Origin: Candidatus Limnocylindrales bacterium
Lineage (GTDB): Bacteria > Desulfobacterota > Binatia > UBA1149 > CAITLU01
Reading direction: 5' to 3'
NCBI GenBank assembly: GCA_035626395.1
Contig: DASPNR010000031.1
Location: forward strand, 434,001 to 498,000
DNA length: 64,000 nt
The translations under genes were made by a program, and so were the position numbers. Positions 42,436-50,581 of the stretch are shown here, in pieces. Numbering within the stretch: the stretch's first letter is position 1; every line of letters starts with the position of its first letter. Under the pieces are notes generated by a model. It ran no database searches. It was given only the letters and a program-made list of their open reading frames with translations, and was not told the DNA's origin.

Positions 42436-43734
42436 ATGGCTGCCATCCCTCGCGACAGTGCGCTTGCCGCCGTGCGCCACATGGCGCGCAATCCCTACAC
42501 GTTCATCTCCGAGCGTGCGCGTGTCGTGGGCGCCGACGTCTTCGAAGTGGCGCTGCCGTTCCAGAAGATCATCTGCATGACCGGAGCGGCTGCGTGCGAG
42601 CTGTTCTACGACCACCGTCGTTTCCTGCGGCAGGGCGCGGCGCCGGGCAGGATCCAGAAGACGCTGTTCGGGCAGGGCGGCGTGCAGGGCCTGGACGACG
42701 AGCCGCACCGGCACCGAAAGGAGATGTTCCTCGGGCTGCTGGCGCCGGAGGCGGTCTCCGCGCTCACGGCGGAGTTCGAGCGCTGCTGGCAGAAGGAGGT
42801 CGCGACGTGGAAGTCGCAGGATTCGATCACCCTCTACCACGAGATGCAGCGCATCCTGACGCGCGCCGTGTGCGCGTGGGCTGGCGTGCCGCTGCCCGAG
42901 GATGAAGTCGAAGCCCGCACGCGCGAGCTGACCGCGCTCTTCGACAAGGCCGGCGCGGTCGGACCCAAGCACTGGTGGGCCAGGCTGGCGCGCAGGAAGT
43001 CCGATGCGTGGGCGGCCAGCATCATCGACAAGGCGCGACGCGAGGGAGACGGCGGCGACACCATCGTCGCGCGCATCGCATCGCACCGCGAGCTGGACGG
43101 CCAGCTCCTGCCGCCGAGGATCGCCGGCGTGGAGCTGCTCAACATCCTGCGGCCGACCGTGGCCATTTCCGTCTATCTGACGTTCGTCGCGCTGGCGCTG
43201 TACGAGCATCCCAAGTGCCGCCTGCGCATCGCCGCCGGCGAGCACGACCTGGTCGAATCGTTCGTCCAGGAAGTACGGCGCTTCTACCCTTTCTTCCCTG
43301 CCGTCGGAGCGCGCGTGCGCGACGGCTTCGAGTGGCAGGGGATGACGTTCCCGCGCGGACGGCGGGTGATGCTCGACTTGTACGGCATCCAGCACGACCC
43401 GCGCCTGTGGCAGGAGCCGCAGCGTTTCGACGGCGAACGTTTCCTGGACGTGCAGCCGGACATCTTCCGCTTCGTTCCCCAAGGCGGCGGCGATGCGCAC
43501 GGCGGCCATCGCTGCGCAGGAGAGCAGGTCACCGTCGAGCTGATGAAGACGGCGACGCGCCTGCTGGCTCGCAACCTCAGCTACGAGGTGCCCGACCAGG
43601 ATCTGTCGATCGACTACTCGCGCCTTCCCGCGCTGCCGCGCAGCGGCTTTCGAATCCGTCGCGTGCGCGTCACCACCACAGGCATGGGGATGCCGCCGCG
43701 CAAGGACGAGGCGATTTTGCGCCGCGTCGGCTGA
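42436..43734 (+). CDS. Cytochrome P450, CYP152-type fatty-acid peroxygenase
   Basis: 432-residue P450 that should hydroxylate fatty acids with H2O2 rather than O2 and a reductase. CYP152 signatures: LRPTVAIS, in which Arg239-Pro240 match the fatty-acid-binding Arg242-Pro243 of B. subtilis P450BSbeta; EVRRFYPFFPAVGARV; and the haem-binding stretch FVPQGGGDAHGGHRCAGEQ with Cys360. At the position of Gln85 in P450BSbeta (His in the decarboxylase OleT) this protein has Gln84 in GGVQGLD, which favours alpha/beta-hydroxylation over terminal-alkene formation. No redox partner gene is adjacent, as expected. No ribosome site is seen; a palindrome precedes the start. Confidence 0.93.
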   Translation: MAAIPRDSALAAVRHMARNPYTFISERARVVGADVFEVALPFQKIICMTGAAACELFYDHRRFLRQGAAPGRIQKTLFGQGGVQGLDDEPHRHRKEMFLGLLAPEAVSALTAEFERCWQKEVATWKSQDSITLYHEMQRILTRAVCAWAGVPLPEDEVEARTRELTALFDKAGAVGPKHWWARLARRKSDAWAASIIDKARREGDGGDTIVARIASHRELDGQLLPPRIAGVELLNILRPTVAISVYLTFVALALYEHPKCRLRIAAGEHDLVESFVQEVRRFYPFFPAVGARVRDGFEWQGMTFPRGRRVMLDLYGIQHDPRLWQEPQRFDGERFLDVQPDIFRFVPQGGGDAHGGHRCAGEQVTVELMKTATRLLARNLSYEVPDQDLSIDYSRLPALPRSGFRIRRVRVTTTGMGMPPRKDEAILRRVG

Positions 43735-43813
43735 TGCCGGCCGCTGCGCGCCGGGCAGCGGGTGCCTCAGCCACTGGGGCAGCGGCTGCTGAGCGGACGC
43801 CGCGCCTGCCGAT

Positions 43814-44977
43814 CTACGCCGGCATCGCGCGCCCCATCAGATCCTCGAAGTTGGCCCGGTAGAACCTGTCACGAGCTCCTTCGTCCAGGCCGGCAATGGT
43901 TGTCTCGAAGCGCCGCACCGGATTGCGGCCGCCTTCGACGTGCGGATAGTCCGAGGAGAACAGGCACACCTCCGGCCCGGCCTGCGAGATGATCCAGCCG
44001 ACGTCTTCGGCCGGATACGGCGTGACTCGCACCTGTCGCCGCACGATCTGGCTCGGCAGCGCCGACAGCTTGCGCAGCCGCTCTTCGTTCCTGGCGAAGG
44101 CCGCCACCGCCGAGTCCATCGAGCGCATCCATCCCGGCACCCACGACGCGCCCTGCTCGATGACTCCGAACTTGAGGCCGGGCCAGCGGTCCAGGATGCC
44201 GTCGAAGATCAGCGTGGCCAGCGTCTGCATGGGCGGGTAGGGAATCGCCATGTAGTCGACGGACCGGAAGTTCTCCTCGCCGCCATGGAAATCCGGAATC
44301 GGTGGCCGGCCGTTCTCGAAGTACATCGGGTCCAGCAGCGTGCCGCCGCCGCCGACGTGGAAGAGGATCGGAACTCCCGCCTCCGCCGCCTGCTCCCAGA
44401 CCGGAAACAGGCCCACATGGCTCGGCGAATGACGCGCCGGGCACGCGGACGCAATCAGCAGCGCCTTGGCGCCCATCTCAATGGCCTGCTCGGCGGCGCG
44501 GCGAGAGAGCTCGAAATCGGCCAGCGGCACGTAGCAGCTGGGCAGAAGGCGCGAGTCGACGCTGCAGAAGTCGAGCATCGCGCGGTTGTGCGCGGCGGCG
44601 ACGCCGTAGGCGACCTCGACGTCGGCGCGGTGCTCGAGCTCGTTCAGATACTTGTTCAGGAACGTGTTGAAGACGAGCTGCGTGGCGAACCCGAGCAGGT
44701 CGAGCGCGCGCGGCCGGTCTTCCTTCAGGAAGGAGCCGGTGGCGCTCCAGTTCTTGCGCAGCATGATCTGTTCGGCGTCGGCAGCGCGGTAGTCGGGATC
44801 GGCGTGGCGGGCGCGGGCTTCGTCGATCAGCTTGTGCTCGCCCGGGCGCACCGCCGACAGCGCCAGCCGCGGCATGCGCTCGCGGACGCGCGCATCGAGA
44901 TACGGATCGAGCCACTCCGGCGTTTCCATGATGTGGGAGTCGGCATCGTGGACGATGCGGCCTTCGATGTAGGGCAT
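43814..44977 (-). CDS. Amidohydrolase family protein (ACMSD/amidohydrolase-2 type)
   Basis: 387-residue TIM-barrel metal enzyme. It begins with IVHDADSHIMETPEWLDPYL, where the usual HxH is replaced by DADSH, a pattern common in this lineage of amidohydrolase-2 proteins. Then come LFHVGGGGTLLDP (about 218-230), KFGVIEQGASWVPGWM and the terminal-side metal Asp in LFSSDYPHVEGGRNP (about 340-354). Relatives are decarboxylases or hydrolases of aromatic or cyclic compounds. ATG 44977 has GGAGACGGAG upstream. It is convergent with the CYP152 gene and divergent from the antiporter gene. Confidence 0.88.
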   Translation of the reverse strand: MPYIEGRIVHDADSHIMETPEWLDPYLDARVRERMPRLALSAVRPGEHKLIDEARARHADPDYRAADAEQIMLRKNWSATGSFLKEDRPRALDLLGFATQLVFNTFLNKYLNELEHRADVEVAYGVAAAHNRAMLDFCSVDSRLLPSCYVPLADFELSRRAAEQAIEMGAKALLIASACPARHSPSHVGLFPVWEQAAEAGVPILFHVGGGGTLLDPMYFENGRPPIPDFHGGEENFRSVDYMAIPYPPMQTLATLIFDGILDRWPGLKFGVIEQGASWVPGWMRSMDSAVAAFARNEERLRKLSALPSQIVRRQVRVTPYPAEDVGWIISQAGPEVCLFSSDYPHVEGGRNPVRRFETTIAGLDEGARDRFYRANFEDLMGRAMPA

Positions 44978-45151
44978 GCTCCGTCTCCTGAGCTCGGGCC
45001 GCGGTCCACGCACGCGGTGGCCTTGCGGGCCGCGGCGCCGTGCGACGACGCGGCGTCGCAGCGATTCCAGCCTCGCCTATACATCGAGTGCCGAATCCTT
45101 GGGAACCGCTGCGTTGACGCCGCCGCCGCCCGCCGTCACCATCGCAGGCTC

Positions 45152-47095
45152 ATGCTGCTCATCGAGGTGGTCGTGCTGCTCGCCGTCGCCTGCGCGACGC
45201 TGGTGCTGGGGCGTGCTCTGCGCGTTCCGCCCATTGCCGCCTATCTGATCGGTGGCGTGCTGGCGGGGCCGGGCGGCATAGGGCTGGTCGATCACTCCGA
45301 ATGGCTCGAGTACCTCTCGGAGCTGGGAGTGGCGCTGCTGCTGTTCGGAGTGGGGACCGAGGTGTCCCTGGAACGGCTGCGCGACGGCATGCTGCGGACG
45401 CTCGGCGGCGGTGCGGCGCAGGTGCTGGGCAGCATCGCGGCGGGCGCCGGCATCTTCGCGATGCTCGGCTCCAGCACGGCGTCCTCCACCGTCGTCGGTT
45501 TCCTCGTCTCGCTCTCGAGCACGGCGCTGGTCTTCAAGATGTTCGCGGATGCGCGCGAGCTGTCCACGCCCCATGGCCGCGCGGCCACCGGCATCCTGAT
45601 CTTCCAGGACTTCGCTCTCATTCCGATGATGCTGTTCCTGCCGGTGCTGGCGGGGCCGGCCGAGGGCGCGGCGATGTCGGCGGCGATGGCGGTCACGCGT
45701 GCGATCGCCGCCGTGTCGGCGATCGTGGTGCTCGCGCGCGTCATCCTTCCGCGTGTGCTCGAGTACGCCGCGCGCCTGGGCATCGCCGAGCTGCACGCGC
45801 CGCTGGCGCTGCTGATCGCTCTCGGCACCGCCACGGCGGCGCAGGGCTTCGGCCTGTCGCTGCCGCTGGGCGGTTTCCTGGCGGGGCTGGCGCTGTCGGG
45901 AACGGTGCATGCGCAGCGCGTGGTGGCCGAGCTGCTGCCGCTGCGCGACGCCTTCATCGCCGTCTTCTTCACCAGCATCGGCATGCTTTGCGTGCCGGCG
46001 CAGGCTCTGGCCGACCCTGCATCGCTTGCGGGTATGGCAGCCGCAGTGGCCGCCAAGGGCCTGGTATGTGCAGCCGTGGTGGCCGTGGCATGGCGGTCGT
46101 GGCGGCTGGGCATGGCGGCGGGCGTGGCACTGATGCAGATCGGCGAGTTCTCCTTCGTCCTCGCGCGCGAAGCGGTGCGCCTCGAGCTGCTGCCGCGCAC
46201 GACCGAGCAGGCATTCCTCGCGACCGCGGTTCTCAGCATGGCGCTGACGCCGGTGCTGATGGCGGCCACGCGCCGCCTGCTCTCGCTCGACCTGGACCGC
46301 GGAGCGACGCGCGAGGCCAGGCTCCGCCATCACGTGATCGTGGTCGGCTGCGGCTCCACCGGCCGCGCGGTTGCCAACGTTCTGCGCGACACGTCGATCC
46401 CGTTCATCGTCGTCGACTTCGATTCGCGGCTGGTGCGGCAGGCCGAGCGTGAAGGGCTGCCGGTCATGTTCGGCGACGCCACCCGGCGCGCCGTGCTCGA
46501 GGAGGCCGGGGTCAAGAGCGCGCGGGTAGTCGTCGTTTCGGTGGGCGAGCCGGTCGCCACCAGGCGCAGCGTGGGCCTTGCTCGCCAGCTCAATCCCCGA
46601 GCGCCGATCCTGGTGCGCGCCTCGCGGGTGGAGGAGATCCCGGAGCTCGAGCAGATCGGCGCCACCGACGTGGTGCCGGCGGAGTTCGAGGCCTCCATCG
46701 AGCTGTTCGTGCGGATGCTGATGCGGCTGGGCGTGTCACGGCACGTCGCGCGCGTCCAGGAGAGCATCATCCGGCTGGGCAACTACCGGGCGCTGCGAGG
46801 CACGCTGGGCTCGTCCCACTTCATGGCGGAGATCGAGAAGCTCATCCGCGGCGGCGTCATCGAGCACACCGAGGTCACCGCCGACAGCCCGGCCGTCGGC
46901 AAGACGCTGTTCGAGCTGGATGTGCGCGAAAAGACAGGGGCGGTGGTGCTGACCATCGTCCGCAACGAGGAGCCGATCCCGAACCCGGGGCCGGAGGTCA
47001 CGCTGCAGGCGGGCGATCTGGTGGTGCTGTACGGCCCCCATGCGGCGATCGCCTCGGCGCTCGACATCCTGGAGCCTCCGCCGGATCAGCCGTAA
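45152..47095 (+). CDS. KefB-type monovalent cation:proton antiporter
   Basis: 647-residue inner-membrane transporter. Residues 1 to about 385 form about 12 helices of the CPA2 antiporter family, with GVALLLFGVGTEVSLERL, LSSTALVFKMFAD and a central FQDFALIPM containing the ion-site Asp. A TrkA-N domain follows at about 400-520, opening HVIVVGCGSTGRAVANVL for nucleotide binding. A TrkA-C domain (about 570-645) ends the protein (VTLQAGDLVVLYGPHAAI). Probably exports K+ or Na+ in exchange for H+ under electrophile or pH stress. No kefF/kefG-type ancillary gene is adjacent. ATG 45152 is the best start. Confidence 0.9.
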   Translation: MLLIEVVVLLAVACATLVLGRALRVPPIAAYLIGGVLAGPGGIGLVDHSEWLEYLSELGVALLLFGVGTEVSLERLRDGMLRTLGGGAAQVLGSIAAGAGIFAMLGSSTASSTVVGFLVSLSSTALVFKMFADARELSTPHGRAATGILIFQDFALIPMMLFLPVLAGPAEGAAMSAAMAVTRAIAAVSAIVVLARVILPRVLEYAARLGIAELHAPLALLIALGTATAAQGFGLSLPLGGFLAGLALSGTVHAQRVVAELLPLRDAFIAVFFTSIGMLCVPAQALADPASLAGMAAAVAAKGLVCAAVVAVAWRSWRLGMAAGVALMQIGEFSFVLAREAVRLELLPRTTEQAFLATAVLSMALTPVLMAATRRLLSLDLDRGATREARLRHHVIVVGCGSTGRAVANVLRDTSIPFIVVDFDSRLVRQAEREGLPVMFGDATRRAVLEEAGVKSARVVVVSVGEPVATRRSVGLARQLNPRAPILVRASRVEEIPELEQIGATDVVPAEFEASIELFVRMLMRLGVSRHVARVQESIIRLGNYRALRGTLGSSHFMAEIEKLIRGGVIEHTEVTADSPAVGKTLFELDVREKTGAVVLTIVRNEEPIPNPGPEVTLQAGDLVVLYGPHAAIASALDILEPPPDQP

Positions 47096-47100
47096 TTCTC

Positions 47101-47134
47101 GACGAATTTGATAGAACGCGTTTCAAAAATCGTC
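47101..47134 (+). promoter_or_regulatory. AT-rich imperfect palindrome upstream of WS/DGAT 2
   Basis: GACGAATTTGA (47101-47111) and TCAAAAATCGTC (47123-47134) form an imperfect inverted repeat around a CGCG-containing centre, in an unusually AT-rich patch between the antiporter stop and the WS/DGAT start (65 bases downstream). The form and spacing fit a repressor operator, for example of a TetR-type lipid regulator; a weak terminator of the antiporter gene is the alternative. Confidence 0.4.
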
Positions 47135-47198
47135 AAAGTTCCGGTATGGACTCGCTCGCGGCGGCCACACTCCCGGGCCGACCGTCAAGGAGATCGCC

Positions 47199-48656
47199 AT
47201 GGAGCGACTGACCGGTATCGACGCTTCGTTCTTCTACATGGAGACCCCGGCGCAGCACATGCACGCCGTGGCCGTCACCATTCTCGACCCCTCCGAAACC
47301 AAGGGCACCTCCGATCTGGAAGCGATGCGCGCCGAGCTTGCGCGCCGGCTCGTGGCGATGCCGGCCTTTCGCCGCCGCCTGGCCCACTTCCCGCTCGGGC
47401 TCGACCATCCGGCCTGGATCGAGGCGCCGGTGGACGTGGATCGACACGTCTTTCGCGCCGCGCTGCCGTCACCGGGCCGACGGCGTCAGCTCGAACAGTT
47501 CGTCGGCGATTTCGCGAGCGTGCCGCTCGCTCGCGATCTGCCGCTGTGGGAGTGCTGCCTGCTCGAAGGGCTGGAGGGCGGGCGTCTGGCGATGCTCGTC
47601 AAGGTCCATCACGCAATCATCGACGGCGTCTCGGGCGCGCAGATGCTGGCGCAGCTCTGCGACTTCGAGCCCGTGGTGCCGGTGGAGAAAGCGATCGTCC
47701 AGGACTGCACCAACGCCGAGCCCGAGCCGTCGCTGATCGACCTGGCCCTGACGTCCCTGCGCGCGCGGCTCGTCGATCCGGTACGCATGGGCACGGCGAT
47801 GCTGCGGACGATCCGCTGGGGGCTGCAGGCGGTGACATCATCCAAGGATGACGAATCGGTGACGCTTCCTCTGGCCGCGCCCTCGACCCCCTTCAGCCAT
47901 GCGTTGACGCCGCGGCGCTCCGCCGGCTTCGCGCGCGCGTCTCTCGAGGACGTCAAGAAGATCAAGAATGCGTTCGGCACCACCATCAACGATGCGGTGC
48001 TGGCGGCATGCACGCGGGCGCTGCGGCGCCAGCTGGAGCGGCGCGGATGCTTGCCCGATCGCGCGCTGGTGGCCTCGGTGCCGGTGTCGGCGCGTCGGCC
48101 GGGCGAGCACGCTGCGAGCTACAACCGCGTCAGCGCCATCTTCGTCGGCCTCCCGGTCCACATAGCCGATCCTGTCGAGCAGCTGCGCTGCGTGCACGCC
48201 GACGCCAGCGCGGCCAAGCGCATGATGGGATCGCTCGGGAAGGACATGCTCGGGCAGTGGATGGAGCTGGCGCCGCCGCTGCTGTTCGCGCAGGCGATGC
48301 GTCTGTACTCGGCGTTCCGGCTCGCCGACCTGCACGCGCCGGTTCACAACGTCGTGATCTCGAACGTGCCGGGCCCGCCCGTCCCGCTGTACGTGGCAGG
48401 AGCGCGCGTGGAGGCGCTGTATCCGCTCGGCCCGATTCTGGAGGGCGCGGCGCTCAACATTACCGTCTTCAGCTATCGCGATGCTCTCGACATCGGCGTC
48501 GTGACCTGTCCCGACCTCGTCGACGACGTCGGCGCGATCGGCGACGACATTGCCGCCGCCGTAGCCGAGCTGGCGGCGCTGGCGGACGCCGAGGCGTACC
48601 GCGCCGGAACCGGCGCCGGCCTGGATGTCGACCTCGATCACCGCACGGCGGCCTGA
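47199..48656 (+). CDS. Wax ester synthase / diacylglycerol acyltransferase (WS/DGAT) 2
   Basis: 485-residue acyltransferase for wax ester or triacylglycerol synthesis. The active site HHAIIDG is at 137-143. The start LTGIDASFFYMETPAQHMH, the block LPLWECCLLEGLEGG, NDAVLAACTRALRRQL and NVPGPPVPLYVAGA match the family. It differs clearly from WS/DGAT 1 at 24515 (for instance MERLTGID versus MEQLSGLD and different linkers), so the two are old paralogues. GGAG lies about seven bases before ATG. Possibly controlled by the palindrome at 47101-47134. Confidence 0.94.
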   Translation: MERLTGIDASFFYMETPAQHMHAVAVTILDPSETKGTSDLEAMRAELARRLVAMPAFRRRLAHFPLGLDHPAWIEAPVDVDRHVFRAALPSPGRRRQLEQFVGDFASVPLARDLPLWECCLLEGLEGGRLAMLVKVHHAIIDGVSGAQMLAQLCDFEPVVPVEKAIVQDCTNAEPEPSLIDLALTSLRARLVDPVRMGTAMLRTIRWGLQAVTSSKDDESVTLPLAAPSTPFSHALTPRRSAGFARASLEDVKKIKNAFGTTINDAVLAACTRALRRQLERRGCLPDRALVASVPVSARRPGEHAASYNRVSAIFVGLPVHIADPVEQLRCVHADASAAKRMMGSLGKDMLGQWMELAPPLLFAQAMRLYSAFRLADLHAPVHNVVISNVPGPPVPLYVAGARVEALYPLGPILEGAALNITVFSYRDALDIGVVTCPDLVDDVGAIGDDIAAAVAELAALADAEAYRAGTGAGLDVDLDHRTAA

Positions 48657-48694
48657 GCCGCGTCTGCGTCGAAATGCGGCGGCCGCCGCCCGTG

Positions 48695-50404
48695 TCATTC
48701 CGGAATCGTGAAAAAGAATGCGGCGCCGCCCTGCTGCGGTGTCGCCTCTGCCCACACGCGGCCGCCGTGGCGCTGCACGATGCGATGGACGATCGCCAGC
48801 CCGATGCCCACTCCTTCGAACTGTGCCGCGCTGTGCAGGCGCGAGAAGGGGCGGAACAGCTTGTGCGCGTACGTCATTTCGAACCCGACCCCGTTGTCGC
48901 GCACGAAGAAGGCGCCGCCTGCGTCCGCCTGCTTCACGCGTCCCACCTCGATGACGGGTGCGGCCACGCCGCCGGTGTACTTCCACGCGTTGCCGAGCAG
49001 GTTCTCGAGAAGGATGCCGAGCAGGCGCCGGTCCCCGACGACGCTGCATCCTTCCTCGATGCGAACGTCGACCGTACGCGACGGATCCTCGGCGCGCAGT
49101 GCGGCGGCCACGGAGTGCGCGAGCTCGGAAAGATCGACGCTCTGGCGCCGCAGCGGCTCGCGCGAAAGCCGCGACAGCGACAGGAGCGCGTCCATGACGC
49201 GGCTCATGTGCTGGGCGCTGCTCTCGATGCGCAGGAGATCGTCATGAACGTCCTGCTCCACCGAGTCGCCGAGCCGCTCGCTGACGAGACGGCTGTAGCC
49301 GGCGATCACCCGCAGCGGTCCACGCAGATCGTGCGACACGGAATAGTTGAAGCCCTTCATCTCCTGAACGGCTGATTCCAGGTCGGCGGTCCGCTCCTTG
49401 ACGCGGCGCTCGAGCTCTTCGTTGAGACGCCGAATCTTCTCCTCGGCGTCCACCTGCGCGGTGATGTCGCGGATGTTGACCACGTAGGCCTGGATGGCCG
49501 AGTTGTCGAGCCAGTTGGTGGCCGTGATGTCCAGCCACAGGTAGCGCTCGCCCGACAAACGCCGAATGCGGCTCCGCATGGGAACGCCGGGACGAGCGGC
49601 CAGCTCGAGCATCAGCTTGCCAACCTTGTCGCGGTCGTCGGGGTGGACCCACTTCCAGATGCTGTTGCCGATCTGGGACTCGTCGCCGGCGCCGAACATC
49701 GCGATGCCGGCGGGCGTCGTATAGAGCAGACGTCCCTTGGCGTCGAAGAGGCTGACCGGATCCTGGGAATGCTCGATCAGCGCACGGAAGCGCTCCTCGC
49801 TGGCGCGCAGGTCCTCCTCGATCTGCTTCCGGTTCAGCGCATGGGCGAGAAGCTCGGCGACCATGCGCAGCATCGAAGCCGTCTCCGCATCCCACTCCCG
49901 CTGCTCGCGAACGCAGGCCAGCGAAAGGAACCCCAAGGTGCTGATGCGTGCCTGGATCGGCACCATGATGATGGCGCGGTGACCGCGCGCCTGCAGCATG
50001 GCCCTGCCGCTGGCGAGCTCATCGGAAAGGTCGGCCACGTTGGATATGGCCACGATCTGGCCTTGTCGCAGCGCCCCCTCCCACCACGGCGCCTGATCCA
50101 TCTCGATGCGGGAAAGATCGTCACCGGCGGGCACGGCGCCGTCGCCGCTCCAACCGCGCAGCAGCGTCAGATGGTCGCCACCGGGCGCAGCCACCATGAT
50201 GGACGCGCGGTCGACGCCGGTGAATTCGCCGACGGTCGCCAGCGCCCAATCCAGCCAGGCCTCGAACTCGCTGATCGGCAGATGGATGAAGCGCGCCGAC
50301 AGACGGCTGATCAGCTCCTCGAGCTGCAGCCGGCGTCGAAGCGCCACTTCGACCCGCTCGGGAAGAATGGATGCCAGGAGGGGGGCGTGTGCACCGATCG
50401 CCAT
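48695..50404 (-). CDS. GAF-PAS sensor histidine kinase
   Basis: 569-residue soluble histidine kinase without transmembrane helices. A GAF domain lies at about 30-185, a PAS domain at about 200-320 (FRALIEHSQDPVSLFDAKG, WKWVHPDDRDKV), and a coiled coil (EEKIRRLNEELERRVKERTA) leads into the HisKA domain. The phosphorylated His is H358 in SVSHDLRGPL. The ATPase domain shows N (LENLLGNAWKY), G1 (RDNGVGF), F (FRPFSRLH) and G2 (GVGIGLAIVHRI) boxes. The kinase half is like bacteriophytochromes, but there is no bilin-binding PHY part. No response regulator is adjacent, so the partner is elsewhere; the signal is unknown. Confidence 0.92.
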   Translation of the reverse strand: MAIGAHAPLLASILPERVEVALRRRLQLEELISRLSARFIHLPISEFEAWLDWALATVGEFTGVDRASIMVAAPGGDHLTLLRGWSGDGAVPAGDDLSRIEMDQAPWWEGALRQGQIVAISNVADLSDELASGRAMLQARGHRAIIMVPIQARISTLGFLSLACVREQREWDAETASMLRMVAELLAHALNRKQIEEDLRASEERFRALIEHSQDPVSLFDAKGRLLYTTPAGIAMFGAGDESQIGNSIWKWVHPDDRDKVGKLMLELAARPGVPMRSRIRRLSGERYLWLDITATNWLDNSAIQAYVVNIRDITAQVDAEEKIRRLNEELERRVKERTADLESAVQEMKGFNYSVSHDLRGPLRVIAGYSRLVSERLGDSVEQDVHDDLLRIESSAQHMSRVMDALLSLSRLSREPLRRQSVDLSELAHSVAAALRAEDPSRTVDVRIEEGCSVVGDRRLLGILLENLLGNAWKYTGGVAAPVIEVGRVKQADAGGAFFVRDNGVGFEMTYAHKLFRPFSRLHSAAQFEGVGIGLAIVHRIVQRHGGRVWAEATPQQGGAAFFFTIPE

Positions 50405-50581
50405 CTAGCGAGTGCTCAATAATGATGAGTGGAGTCTCATTTCCATGCGCCCGCTCGCGACTTGTGCCGCAAAGACGCGCGCGGGCCGAGGGCCGCTCCG
50501 AACTCGCGAAGACTGCTTCAGCCGGCCGGCGAAGTCGAGATGTTTTCTCATCTCGCGCAGCTTCGGCGCCTGAAGACGTTC

